From contig NZ_LR134355.1 in NCBI RefSeq assembly GCF_900637205.1, forward strand, positions 5,270,001 through 5,334,000: DNA of 64,000 nt, written 5' to 3'. The translations under genes were made by a program, and so were the position numbers. Shown here one piece after another: positions 1 to 8,039 of the stretch; position 1 is the stretch's first letter; each line of letters begins with the position of its first letter. The DNA is from Mycolicibacterium chitae (GTDB taxonomy: Bacteria; Actinomycetota; Actinomycetes; Mycobacteriales; Mycobacteriaceae). The notes below the pieces were generated by a model. The model saw only the letters and a list, made by a program, of their open reading frames with translations. It was not told the origin of the DNA and did not search any database.

Positions 1-165
1 CAGGTTGGTGCCCAACTGCGCCGACCCGGTGGCCTCGGCGGCCTCGGCCTGCACCAGCAGCGTCTCCCGGCTGATCCGGATGTCGTCGAGGGTCAGATCG
101 CCGTTGCGGGCGGCCTCGACGGTCACCTGCTCGAGGCCGCGACCCGAATGCGCGGAGATGGTCAT
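1..165 (-). CDS. Diol/glycerol dehydratase small subunit, N-terminal part (cut by window edge)
   Basis: The first 55 residues start MTISAHSGRGLEQVTVEA and continue with a DLTLDDIRISRETL stretch, the pattern of the small (gamma, PduE/DhaB3-like) subunit of coenzyme B12-dependent diol/glycerol dehydratase. The small subunit packs against the large subunit and is needed for the active complex. The ATG at 165-163 overlaps the TGA of the fused large/medium gene in an ATGA junction, so the two are translationally coupled. The 3' part lies outside the window. Known relatives are often followed by a reactivase, which cannot be checked here. Confidence 0.85.
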   Translation of the reverse strand, partial: MTISAHSGRGLEQVTVEAARNGDLTLDDIRISRETLLVQAEAAEATGSAQLGTNL

Positions 166-2432
166 CGCTGGAACTCCAATTCGACGTTGGTGCTGTCGTG
201 ATGGCGGGACTCCGCGCGTTCGATGGCGACCATCGAGACCACCTGGGTGTGATACCGCGCGGTGATCGCCTCCTCGGTGTAGGCGTTGCGCATCGGGGCC
301 GGCGGTGTGCCCTTGGCGTGCCGGCCGGCGTTGATCCCGATCAACCGGTACATGTCGCGGCTGATCAACGGTGCGACGCTGAGCAGTTCGAGGTTGGCCA
401 GCGGCGGCAGGTCACGGCGGTGGATCAGCGTGGTGCCCTTGGCCTGCAGGCCCACCCCGACCCCGGAGCCGGACAGCCGCGCGGCGGCCTTGCCGATGTA
501 GCCCAGATCGATGTTGCCGCTGATGCGCACCAGCCGCGGCACGCACTGTTCCTCCTCGAGCCCGGCCAGGATCTCCTCGAGCGCGTCGTAGACCGTCAAC
601 CCGGACAGGCTGCGAAACAGCTTGGTGCCCAACGCCGGCGAGACGCCGATGACGACCTCGCGCGGATCGTCGCCCACGGCGGCCGGTCCGCGCGTGGTCA
701 GCCGGGCCGGTTCGGCGTACTGCGCCTGCTCCTTGACCAGGTCGGCGACCGAGCGGGCTTGGCGCACCGTGTCGATCTGCTCCTGGCGCTCCGTCGTCGG
801 GCGGTAACCCGTTCCGGGACCGGCATAGTCGTTCGGGTCCTGCAGCGCCGAGAGCACGTTCATCTGTTCGTCGAAGATCGCGGCGGTCTGCAGATAGTCG
901 CCGGTGATGCGCGCCTTGGCCATGCCCAGCACCCGCTCGGCCAACTCCGGGAAGCCCGTCTCGTCGAGCGCGGCCACCACGTCGAGCACCGTCAGGCCCT
1001 GCTGGTCGATGGCGGTGGCGGCGTGCAGCACCTTCACCCCGTCGGTGGCGGGCAGATCCTTGGAGCCCTCCGCCCCGACGACGGCCTCGACGTGGTCGTC
1101 GTCGAAGTCGGCCAGGCCCAAGTACTCGAAGACCGCGCGGGTGGCCTCGGCGGCCTGGCGGCGCATGGACTCCAGCGTCGTGGGCTCCACCGAACGCAGC
1201 CCACCGTCGACACCCCAGTCCCTCTGCATCACCAGGTAGTCGTCCAGGTCGGCCGCGTTGAAGTTCGACGGCCCGAACATGTTGTCGTAGGCCACCACCG
1301 AGCCGAACCCGGAGAAGATGAAGTCCGACCCGGACAGCAGCACCGGCAGGGTGCGACTGGTCCGGCGCATGGTGGACTCCGACATCAAACTGTCGTTGCC
1401 GCTGCAGGATTCGAGTCCGCGCAGCATCACCATGAGGTTCTCGGCGATCAGTTCCCGCACGCCACCGGGTACCGAGGCGGTGATGCCGGCGCCGTCGATA
1501 CCGCCGTTCTGCACGCCCTGGGCGCCGATCCCCTTGGCCAGCGCCACGCAGCGGGCCTCGAGGTAGTTCATCGACTTGCGTTCGGCCTGTCCCATCAGCA
1601 CCTCGGAACCCGCGCCGCTGGACAGCCGCATCTTGATGCCGCGCGAGGCGTAGGCGGAGGTCAGGAACGCCTTGGACCACGGGGTGTCGTCGCCGTCGGT
1701 GAAGACCTGCTCGGTGCCGTACACCGACACGGTCTCGGCGTACGAGACCAGGCCCCGCACACCCATCTTCAGCTCGCGGGCCTCCTCGACGGCGCACTGG
1801 GTCAACGCGCCCGGCGCCGGCACCTGCGAACCGATCAGCAGACCGACGGCCACCGCGGGCGCGTCGTCGAGCACCGGGACGGTGGCCTCCAACTCCCGGA
1901 AGCCGTAGACCACGGCGGTGGCGGCGTCGGCGGCGATCAGCAGCGGATCGTCGAGCCGGTTGGTCACGTGCGCCTGGTTGGCGGGGCTGCGGCGGGCCCG
2001 CATCTTCATCATCGCCATCTGGATCTCGACGGGATTCAGCGTCGCGACCACCCGCGCCATCTTGGCCGGGGTCAGCCCCGCGCAGATCCGCAGTACCTTG
2101 GCGCGCGGCACGCTGGAATCGACGATCATGCGGGCCAGTTCCAGATCCGCCATGGCCATCGACCGCGGCGCCTGATCATGATCGATGGCGTAGCGCACGA
2201 CGAATTCGTCGATGGTGTCGAAGTCCGCGGCGGCCACCGAGTCCATCTCGAGCACGGTGCCGTCCTCGCCGACCACCCACGACGGCTCCGGGTCGTAGGG
2301 CGAACCGTGCGAGATCATGCCCAGTTCGGGGTCGGGCTCGGCGAATCCGTCGAGATTCACCGCCTGCTGATCCAGCATGCGGATACGCCCCAGCCGGTGG
2401 TCCTGCTCGGTGTCTGTGCCCTCTGGGTGCAT
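162..2432 (-). CDS. B12-dependent diol/glycerol dehydratase, large and medium subunits fused
   Basis: The 756-residue product converts a 1,2-diol or glycerol to the aldehyde by adenosylcobalamin radical chemistry. Residues 1 to about 565 match the large subunit. Aligned from memory to Klebsiella PduC with a constant offset of 12, all active-site residues are kept: Gln153, His155 (QAHVTN), Glu182, Glu233 (SYAET), Gln308 (VQNG), Asp347 and Ser374. Residues about 590-740 match the medium subunit (VVIGVSPALGTK, GLQAKGTTLIHRR, PLANLELL), which binds the B12 lower face. The two subunits are separate proteins in enterobacteria. The small subunit follows with an ATGA overlap. A permease is divergent, and no microcompartment shell gene is visible. 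Glycerol, propanediol and amino-alcohol substrates cannot be told apart. Confidence 0.93.
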   Translation of the reverse strand: MHPEGTDTEQDHRLGRIRMLDQQAVNLDGFAEPDPELGMISHGSPYDPEPSWVVGEDGTVLEMDSVAAADFDTIDEFVVRYAIDHDQAPRSMAMADLELARMIVDSSVPRAKVLRICAGLTPAKMARVVATLNPVEIQMAMMKMRARRSPANQAHVTNRLDDPLLIAADAATAVVYGFRELEATVPVLDDAPAVAVGLLIGSQVPAPGALTQCAVEEARELKMGVRGLVSYAETVSVYGTEQVFTDGDDTPWSKAFLTSAYASRGIKMRLSSGAGSEVLMGQAERKSMNYLEARCVALAKGIGAQGVQNGGIDGAGITASVPGGVRELIAENLMVMLRGLESCSGNDSLMSESTMRRTSRTLPVLLSGSDFIFSGFGSVVAYDNMFGPSNFNAADLDDYLVMQRDWGVDGGLRSVEPTTLESMRRQAAEATRAVFEYLGLADFDDDHVEAVVGAEGSKDLPATDGVKVLHAATAIDQQGLTVLDVVAALDETGFPELAERVLGMAKARITGDYLQTAAIFDEQMNVLSALQDPNDYAGPGTGYRPTTERQEQIDTVRQARSVADLVKEQAQYAEPARLTTRGPAAVGDDPREVVIGVSPALGTKLFRSLSGLTVYDALEEILAGLEEEQCVPRLVRISGNIDLGYIGKAAARLSGSGVGVGLQAKGTTLIHRRDLPPLANLELLSVAPLISRDMYRLIGINAGRHAKGTPPAPMRNAYTEEAITARYHTQVVSMVAIERAESRHHDSTNVELEFQR

Positions 2433-2689
2433 GACGTTCGCCGTACCTCTCTCGTCTCGAGGTCTTCGAGGCCCCCATCATCGGCCGAGTTCGCGGACCG
2501 GACAACGTTCTCGGCCGATGTTCCAACAACCTGTGTGACGCTGTGCGGTGTCCACCGGACCGACGCCGACGCGATCTACAACACAATGTTGGAAAAGCGG
2601 CGCTACCCAATGACAATGGCGCCCTCATCTCGCACACTTTGCCTCTGACGGGAGCAGGTACTTCGCGGCTCCGGTGGTGAGGAGGATCA
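2433..2689. promoter_or_regulatory. Divergent promoter region between dehydratase and permease, with an inverted pair
   Basis: This 257-bp gap separates two divergent genes and must hold both promoters. TTCCAACA at 2521-2528 and TGTTGGAA at 2587-2594 form an inverted pair 58 bases apart, and the first copy lies inside a small TGTTCCAACA palindrome. These could be half-sites for a regulator such as the PucR-type protein at 4287-5105, which is inference. A GAGGAGG ribosome-binding site sits just before the permease ATG. I saw no convincing cobalamin riboswitch. Confidence 0.35.
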
Positions 2690-4129
2690 ATGTCCGAGGT
2701 TGTCAACACCGACGACACGCGTGCCAAGGATGCGCCCAACGACGGTCGCACCCACCTGCGCGGCAACCTGGGCGTCGCCGCCATCGTCTTGATGGTGGTC
2801 GCCGCGGCCGCGCCGCTGTCGACCATCGGCGGCAACGTGCCGATCGCGATGGTGCTGGGCCAGACCGCGGGCATTCCCGTGGCGTTCCTGGTGGCGGGCG
2901 TGATCTTCCTGCTGTTCGCGGCCAGCTTCGTGGCGATGTCGAAGTACGTCAAAGAGGCCGGCGCGTTCTACGCCTACATCCAGAAGGGCCTGGGCAAGGC
3001 CGCCGGCACCGGCGCGGCCGTGCTGGCGCTGCCGGCCTACATGGCGACGCTGCTGGGCGTGGCCGCCTACGACGGCGTGATCCTCGCTGGGTTCATCGAG
3101 CGCTTCGGCGGACCGTCGATCCCGTGGTGGCTGCTGACCGCGCTGGTCCTCGCGATCATCGCGTGGATGGGCTACCGCCACATCAGCTTGAGCGCCAAGG
3201 TGCTGGGCATCTTCCTGGTCTCCGAGGTCGCCATCCTGGTGGTGCTCGACTTCGTCATCGTCATCCAGGGCGGCCAGGAAGGCATCACCGGCGATTCGTT
3301 CACGCCGGAGGGCCTCGCGGGCGGCGTCGGGATCGCCCTGCTCTACGCGCTGTGGGGATTCGTCGGCGTCGAGGCCACCGCCGTCTTCCGCGACGAGGCC
3401 AAGGACCCCGACCGCACCGTCCCCCGGGCGACCTACTGGGCCGTCGCCATCGTCGCCACCTTCTACGCCTTCTCCAGCTGGGCCCTGATCGAGGGCAACG
3501 GCGGCAACAAGGCAATCGCGGTGGCCGAGGCCGACCCCGACAACTTCATGGTGAACACCGCGCAGCAGTACCTGGGCATGCTCGGCCGCGACCTCACCAC
3601 CGGCCTGTGGTTCATCAGCGTGTTCGCCTGCGCGTTGGCCTTCCACAACATCGCCACCCGCTACGCGTTCGTGCTGGGCCAGAACAGCGTGTTCTCCAAG
3701 CGCTTCGGTCAGGTCCACGCGCAACACGGATCGCCGTCGAACGCCTCGCTGCTGATCAGCGTGCTGACCTTCGTGATCATGGGTGTGCTGGCGGCGCTGC
3801 AGCTCGATCCGGTGCTGGGGATCTTCGGACCGCTGGGCGGCCTGGGCATCCTGGCGCTGGCCATCCTGTGGCTGCTGACCACCATCTCCGTGGTGATCTT
3901 CTTCAGCCGCCGCGGCAACTCGACAGGCACCGTGGTGCTCGCGTCGGCGGCGACGCTGGGCCTGGCCGCGGCGCTGGTGCTGGTCGTGTCCAACCTGACC
4001 CTCGTGGTCGGTGGCACCCCGACCACCGCGGCCATCTTCGGTCTGATGCCCCTGGTCTTCTTCGGCATCGGCATGCTGCTGGGCCGCCGGTCCAACGCCG
4101 ACCTGACCTCCACCCCCGCGGGTCTGTAG
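2690..4129 (+). CDS. APC-superfamily amino acid/amine permease
   Basis: A 479-residue membrane protein with about 12 hydrophobic segments. The first segment (residues about 27-50, IVLMVVAAAAPLSTIGGN) carries the unwound glycine-containing helix typical of the amino acid-polyamine-organocation family. The ATG follows GAGGAGG closely. It is divergent from the B12 diol dehydratase and is followed by a hairpin and a PucR-like regulator, so it may import the dehydratase substrate (an amino alcohol or related compound) or a nitrogen source. The substrate cannot be read from sequence. Confidence 0.85.
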   Translation: MSEVVNTDDTRAKDAPNDGRTHLRGNLGVAAIVLMVVAAAAPLSTIGGNVPIAMVLGQTAGIPVAFLVAGVIFLLFAASFVAMSKYVKEAGAFYAYIQKGLGKAAGTGAAVLALPAYMATLLGVAAYDGVILAGFIERFGGPSIPWWLLTALVLAIIAWMGYRHISLSAKVLGIFLVSEVAILVVLDFVIVIQGGQEGITGDSFTPEGLAGGVGIALLYALWGFVGVEATAVFRDEAKDPDRTVPRATYWAVAIVATFYAFSSWALIEGNGGNKAIAVAEADPDNFMVNTAQQYLGMLGRDLTTGLWFISVFACALAFHNIATRYAFVLGQNSVFSKRFGQVHAQHGSPSNASLLISVLTFVIMGVLAALQLDPVLGIFGPLGGLGILALAILWLLTTISVVIFFSRRGNSTGTVVLASAATLGLAAALVLVVSNLTLVVGGTPTTAAIFGLMPLVFFGIGMLLGRRSNADLTSTPAGL

Positions 4130-4150
4130 ATCCGACCCGCCAGTAGACAG

Positions 4151-4188
4151 CCCCGGCTGGTTTCCTCCCCCCCAGGAACCAGCCGGGG
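4151..4188 (+). terminator. Hairpin terminator after the permease gene
   Basis: CCCCGGCTGGTT at the left pairs with AACCAGCCGGGG at the right, continuing through CCT/AGG with one bulged T and a short C-rich loop. The strong GC stem begins about 20 bases after the permease stop. There is no U-tract, as is usual for mycobacterial hairpin terminators. It separates the permease from the downstream regulator. Confidence 0.7.
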
Positions 4189-4286
4189 CACTGCTACCGT
4201 GAGGCCTGCGGCTTCGGAGATGTGCCGCGGCTCCGCCGACCGCACCCCAGCAGTGAGTCGCGCGGTCGATCGGGAATAGGGACGAT

Positions 4287-5105
4287 ATGGCTCGGGAATC
4301 GCCGCTGACTGTGGCGATGGCCCTGACCGTTCCGCCGCTCGACCAGGGAACGGTGATCGCGGGCCAACGCGGACTGCAGCGCGAAGTGCGCTGGGTCGAC
4401 ATCATGCACGCGCCCGCCGAGGCCTTCGTGCGGGCCGGCGACCTGGTGCTCACCACCGGCGCCGACACCCGCCAGCCCGGCGTCCGCGAGTTCCTCACCT
4501 ATGTCGTCGCCACCTCGGAGGCGGCCGGACTGGTGCTGAGCCCGCCACCGGAGATCCCCACCGGCGAGCTGCTGTCGTCGCTGGTGCCGCTGGCCGACGA
4601 CCGGGACTTCCCGGTGGTGAGCCTGCCCTGGGAGATCGCGTTCGCCGCCGTCCAGAAAAGCCTTCTGCCGCAGATCAATCCGGTCGACGCCCGGGTGCAG
4701 ATGGTGGTCGGCCGATCCGCGGGGGACGACGACGGCTGGAACGACATGGCCGACGCGTTCGCCGAGGCGATGGACGGTACCGAGGACGCGGACGGACCGC
4801 GCCAGTTCGCCGAGGTACTGCGGCAGCACCCGCAGAGTATGGCGGCCGTCCTGCGGACGTTGCAGCCGCTGGTCGACTACGACCGCACGCGCCGCGGACA
4901 ACTCGTCCACACCCTGGAGATCCTGCTCAACGAGGCGGCCAACATCAGCGCAGCCGCCCGAGCCCTCTACCTGAACCGGCATTCCCTGCTCTATCGGATC
5001 AAGCTCATCGAGGAACTCACCGGGCTGTCGCTGAAGGATCCCGCGGATCGCTTCCAGTTGGAGGTCAGCGTCCGGGTGCATCGGATCGACGTCTCGAACG
5101 GATGA
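4287..5105 (+). CDS. PucR-family transcriptional regulator (short form)
   Basis: A 272-residue regulator. The N-terminal PucR ligand-sensing domain covers residues about 15-130. The C-terminal PucR helix-turn-helix is at about 215-265, seen in EAANISAAARALYLNRHSLL followed by YRIKLIEELTGL. Classical PucR proteins are about 500 residues with a GGDEF-like middle domain, which is reduced or absent here. An AGGGACG ribosome site precedes the ATG. Its position beside the permease and dehydratase suggests it controls that unit in response to a catabolic intermediate. Confidence 0.85.
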   Translation: MARESPLTVAMALTVPPLDQGTVIAGQRGLQREVRWVDIMHAPAEAFVRAGDLVLTTGADTRQPGVREFLTYVVATSEAAGLVLSPPPEIPTGELLSSLVPLADDRDFPVVSLPWEIAFAAVQKSLLPQINPVDARVQMVVGRSAGDDDGWNDMADAFAEAMDGTEDADGPRQFAEVLRQHPQSMAAVLRTLQPLVDYDRTRRGQLVHTLEILLNEAANISAAARALYLNRHSLLYRIKLIEELTGLSLKDPADRFQLEVSVRVHRIDVSNG

Positions 5106-5198
5106 CCGCTCTGCGCGAATTTTCGGGCCCGGGCACCGGCACGTTAGTGTGCTCTGGTCGGCCTCCGCGAACAGGCCGGTAGAAGAGTTGGACAGATC

Positions 5199-6227
5199 AT
5201 GACCGCAGCAGCAGAAATGTCGGCGCTCGAAGCCCGGGTCGGCCACTACTACAAGATGGACCAGCCGTACCTGGTCGGCCGCGAGAAGGTGCGCGAGTAC
5301 GCCCGCGCCGTGCAGGACTACCACCCCGTGCACTGGGACGTCGACGCTGCCGCCGAGCTGGGCTATTCGGGCCTGGTCGCGCCGTTGACCTTCACCTCCA
5401 CCCCGGCCATGGCCTGCAACCGCCGCATGTTCGAAGAGGTCGTCGTCGGCTACGACACCTACATGCAGACCGAGGAGGTCTTCGAGCAGCACCGCCCGAT
5501 CGTCGCCGGCGATGAGTTGGAGATCGACGTCGAGCTGACGTCGGTGCGCAAGATCGCCGGCCGGGACCTGATCACGGTGACCAATACGTTCACCGACACC
5601 GCCGGCGAGCGGGTGCACACGCTGCACACCACCGTCGTCGGCGTGACCGCCGAGGACGTCGATCCGGCCATCAAGGGCGCCGTGCAGAAGGCCATGATGC
5701 ACGACATGAACATCCTCGACATCGGGGAGTCCGACGGCGCCTACCACAAGACGGTGCGCCCCGAGGGTGAGGTGCGCATCGCCTCCCCCGGCGATCGCGC
5801 CCCCGCGACCCCGTCCTTCGACGCGGTGCAGGTGGGCGACGAGTTGCCCGTCCACCACACCCGGCTGTCCCGCGGTGACCTGGTGAACTACGCCGGGGTC
5901 GCCGGCGACGCCAACCCGATCCACTGGGACGAGGGCATCGCCAAGTTCGCCGGGCTGCCGGATGTGATCGCGCACGGCATGCTCACCATGGGCCTGGGCG
6001 CCGGATTCGCCTCGACCTGGTCGGGCGACCCGGGCGCGGTCACCCGCTTCGCGGTGCGGCTGTCGGCGCCGGCGGTCGTGCCGGCCGCCGAGGGCGCGGA
6101 TATCGAGTTCAGCGGTCGGATCAAGTCGCTGGACCCCGAGACCCGCAGCGGCGTCGTCATCGTCGGCGCGAAATCCGGTGGCCGCAAGATCTTCGGCCTG
6201 GCGACGCTGGGTGTGCGCTTCAGCTGA
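5199..6227 (+). CDS. Fused HadA/HadB-type (3R)-hydroxyacyl-ACP dehydratase
   Basis: A 342-residue double hot-dog protein. The N-terminal half (about 20-160) resembles HadA (LVGREKVREYARAVQDYHPV). The C-terminal half (about 205-335) resembles HadB and carries the hydratase-2 catalytic pair, Asp237 and His242 in GDANPIHWDE, followed by VIAHGMLTM. In the type II fatty acid synthase of mycobacteria these subunits are separate and dehydrate 3-hydroxyacyl-ACP. Fused forms occur as additional paralogues, so a role in another acyl chain pathway is possible. It stands alone and ends at the first copy of the hairpin repeat. Confidence 0.85.
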   Translation: MTAAAEMSALEARVGHYYKMDQPYLVGREKVREYARAVQDYHPVHWDVDAAAELGYSGLVAPLTFTSTPAMACNRRMFEEVVVGYDTYMQTEEVFEQHRPIVAGDELEIDVELTSVRKIAGRDLITVTNTFTDTAGERVHTLHTTVVGVTAEDVDPAIKGAVQKAMMHDMNILDIGESDGAYHKTVRPEGEVRIASPGDRAPATPSFDAVQVGDELPVHHTRLSRGDLVNYAGVAGDANPIHWDEGIAKFAGLPDVIAHGMLTMGLGAGFASTWSGDPGAVTRFAVRLSAPAVVPAAEGADIEFSGRIKSLDPETRSGVVIVGAKSGGRKIFGLATLGVRFS

Positions 6228-6239
6228 GGTCGGGCCGCG

Positions 6240-6298
6240 TCGAGTCAGAACTCACGCAGGCATTGTGCGAGCGGACGTGTGCGTGAGGTCTGACTCGA
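6240..6298. repeat. Intergenic hairpin repeat, copy 1
   Basis: CGAGTCAGAACTCACGCA at 6241-6258 is complementary to 6280-6297 with a single mismatch, leaving a 21-base loop containing GGCATTGTGCGAGCGG. It lies between the convergent ends of the fused dehydratase and the toxin gene, touching the toxin stop codon, so it could act as a two-way terminator. A second copy at 7054-7112 conserves the loop better than the stem. Confidence 0.8.
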
Positions 6299-6709
6299 TC
6301 AGGCCGTGAGCGTCGGCGCCAGCGAAGCGCCGAGGATCCGCGCATCACGGGTGACGACGGTGAGATTGCGACGCACCGCCTGAGCGACCAGCACCCGGTC
6401 GAATGGGTCGCGATGCTCCCACGGCAAGCGTCCCGCCAGGATGGCGTCTTGCGCATCGATCGAAAGCTCGCCCGCCGCCATGTCACCGAGGATCTCCGAC
6501 CATGCGGACAGCAGGATCTCCCCGTCCAGCCGGCCCAACTTCGTCTTGATCGCGATCTCCCAGGCCGACGCGGCCGAGACCCAGATGGCGCACTTCCTGT
6601 TGGAGAGCATCTCTCGGATTTCCGGTCGCAGCTGTTCGGGCGTAGCCACCAACCAGAGCAGCGTATGGGTGTCCAGCAGGACGTTTCGGGGTCCTCCCCC
6701 GGAAGTCAC
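6299..6709 (-). CDS. PIN-domain toxin of a VapC-like toxin-antitoxin pair
   Basis: A 136-residue PIN-domain RNase. The first catalytic Asp lies in VLLDTHTLLW (residues about 10-19), an acidic residue in SAASAWEIAIK, and the C-terminal acidic cluster in HRDPFDRVLVAQA and VTRDARI. These bind Mg2+ for RNA cleavage. The GTG start overlaps the antitoxin stop (GTGA), giving the standard antitoxin-first coupling. The specific RNA target is unknown. The gene ends exactly at the first hairpin repeat. Confidence 0.87.
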   Translation of the reverse strand: MTSGGGPRNVLLDTHTLLWLVATPEQLRPEIREMLSNRKCAIWVSAASAWEIAIKTKLGRLDGEILLSAWSEILGDMAAGELSIDAQDAILAGRLPWEHRDPFDRVLVAQAVRRNLTVVTRDARILGASLAPTLTA

Positions 6710-6945
6710 GAATCACCCTCCCAGACAGCCAATTCCGCGTCGGGCAGCGGATCGTCGAAGTCCTCCGGGACGGTGAGAGTGGGCAACTGACCGAACCGAC
6801 GCGGCTTCTCGTGTACAGGCGAAAGCACCGCGACCGGGCGTCCCCGACTGGTGATCGTGACCGCCGTGCCACTGCGCTCAACCTCGGCCAGCAGGGCGTT
6901 CAGCGTGGCCTTCGCTTCCGTACTGGTCACTGTCTTGTCCTGCAT
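6706..6945 (-). CDS. Phd/YefM-like antitoxin
   Basis: A 79-residue antitoxin beginning MQDKTVTSTEAKATL, with the ITSRGRPVAVLSP segment of the Phd/YefM DNA-binding domain. The acidic C-terminal tail (EDFDDPLPDAELAVWEGDS) would wrap the PIN toxin. A TTG at 6972 would give nine more residues, but it lies inside the palindromic operator and families of this type usually start close to the TEAK motif, so ATG at 6945 is preferred. No clear Shine-Dalgarno is seen. Autorepression together with the toxin is typical of the family. Confidence 0.83.
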   Translation of the reverse strand: MQDKTVTSTEAKATLNALLAEVERSGTAVTITSRGRPVAVLSPVHEKPRRFGQLPTLTVPEDFDDPLPDAELAVWEGDS

Positions 6946-6970
6946 GCAGCAATGGTATCGCTGAAGCCCC

Positions 6971-6997
6971 AATCGGACTAGTCCGACTAGTCCGATT
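6971..6997 (-). promoter_or_regulatory. Palindromic operator of the toxin-antitoxin pair
   Basis: AATCGGACTAGTC and GACTAGTCCGATT form perfect 13-bp arms around one central C, 25 bp upstream of the antitoxin ATG. Each half contains a GGACTAGTC core, so two antitoxin dimers could bind side by side. Phd/YefM antitoxins repress their own operon through such repeats. Confidence 0.75.
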
Positions 6998-7053
6998 GAA
7001 GCTCGCTGGGCTCGGTCACCTTCACGGCGCGGCTTGCTGACTGGCTGGCTACG

Positions 7054-7112
7054 TCGAGGCAGAACTCACGCAGGCATTGTGCGAGTGGACTTGTGCGTGA
7101 CGGCTGACTCGA
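7054..7112. repeat. Intergenic hairpin repeat, copy 2
   Basis: The same element as at 6240-6298: AGAACTCACGCAGGCATTGT is identical, followed by GCGAG(T)GGAC(T)TGTGCGTGA and CTGACTCGAT. The stem has more mismatches than copy 1. It sits just downstream of the cutinase stop and upstream of the toxin-antitoxin operator, so the pair of copies brackets the toxin-antitoxin module in the same orientation. Confidence 0.8.
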
Positions 7113-7130
7113 TGAGACGCGCGAATCTCG

Positions 7131-7964
7131 TCACGCCCCGTGGGCGGTGACCACCGTCCCCGACTCCGGCGCGGCGACGGCCCCGGCGACCAGTTGATAC
7201 AGCGGCGTCCCCCAGGCGTGCACGCCGCTGCCGGTCGGCGAGTACGCGGTGTGGATCGCGATCGCAGAAGGCGACAGGGCGTCGTCCTGATCCGGGTCGT
7301 AGTCGCACACCGGGTCGCCGACGTCGCAGACGCTGACGGTGCGGGCGCCGATCGAGGCCGGCAGCGGCGAGGTGTCCGTCGAGGCCAGGAACGAATGTTC
7401 TTGCGCCACACCCTTGCCCACACTGGGCAGCACGGCCGTCGACCCCATCTTGATGGTGGTGTCGGCCGGCAGTCGGTCGCCGTCGGCAACCAGCAGAGCC
7501 GCGGCGATGCGCGGGTCGTCACCCAAGTCGTGCAGGTTGCGGTGAATCACCATGGCGCCCTGCGAATATCCGGCGAGCACCACCTTGGTGTCCGGGCACT
7601 TCTCGGTGTAGGCGTCGAGCTGCTCGGCGGTGGCGTCGGCGCCGTCCTCGACGCTGTCCATGAAGTCCATCCAGCCGCCCAGGCCGCCGTCGACCGGCAC
7701 AGGCGCCGCCGGGTACTGGACGGCCTCGGCGGTCATGGTCTGCCCGTCGACGGCCAACTCGGAGCGCAGTTGCTGATAGGACTGGTAGACGACGTCACCC
7801 ATGCCGCCGTTGGCGGTCAGGCCCGCACCGTCGCGCTGACCGGATCCGGCGGCGCCGATCCAGTGCACGTCGGCGCAGGCGGGGGCCGCCGCCGCGGTCC
7901 CCGTGACCAGGCCGGCCAGCGGCAGCGCGGCCGCCACGACGGCTATTCCCAGGTGACGAAGCAC
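7131..7964 (-). CDS. Secreted cutinase-family esterase
   Basis: A 277-residue alpha/beta hydrolase of the cutinase (CE5) family, hydrolysing ester bonds of lipids or polyesters outside the cell. The signal peptide is residues 1-27, ending TGTAAAA. The nucleophile Ser134 lies in GYSQG, the catalytic Asp lies in CDVGDPVCDYD near residue 217, and His is near 238 in AIAIHTAY. Cysteine pairs expected for cutinases are present. The GTG at 7964 is chosen because GGAAGGAAG lies just upstream; a GTG ten codons earlier has no such site. Mycobacteria carry several such Culp-type enzymes. Confidence 0.9.
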   Translation of the reverse strand: MLRHLGIAVVAAALPLAGLVTGTAAAAPACADVHWIGAAGSGQRDGAGLTANGGMGDVVYQSYQQLRSELAVDGQTMTAEAVQYPAAPVPVDGGLGGWMDFMDSVEDGADATAEQLDAYTEKCPDTKVVLAGYSQGAMVIHRNLHDLGDDPRIAAALLVADGDRLPADTTIKMGSTAVLPSVGKGVAQEHSFLASTDTSPLPASIGARTVSVCDVGDPVCDYDPDQDDALSPSAIAIHTAYSPTGSGVHAWGTPLYQLVAGAVAAPESGTVVTAHGA

Positions 7965-8039
7965 AGCGATCTTCCTTCCGAACCCCAGCGGCACACTGGC
8001 GCCGCGCTACCCCGTAAGTCGCGGCAGGGGTGGTCGGTG

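Noticed and set aside
198..2648. An 816-codon open frame antisense to the diol dehydratase
   Set aside because: It is a high-GC shadow with His/Arg/Gly/Asp-rich composition and no recognisable domain; the opposite strand encodes a clear enzyme.
2433..2689. Possible cobalamin riboswitch ahead of the B12-dependent dehydratase
   Set aside because: I looked for a B12 box and the multi-stem layout and saw nothing convincing.
6941..6950. A CTGCATGCAG palindrome at the antitoxin start, like those at 12962-13018
   Set aside because: It is formed by the start codon and the next codons of the antitoxin, so chance is the simplest explanation.
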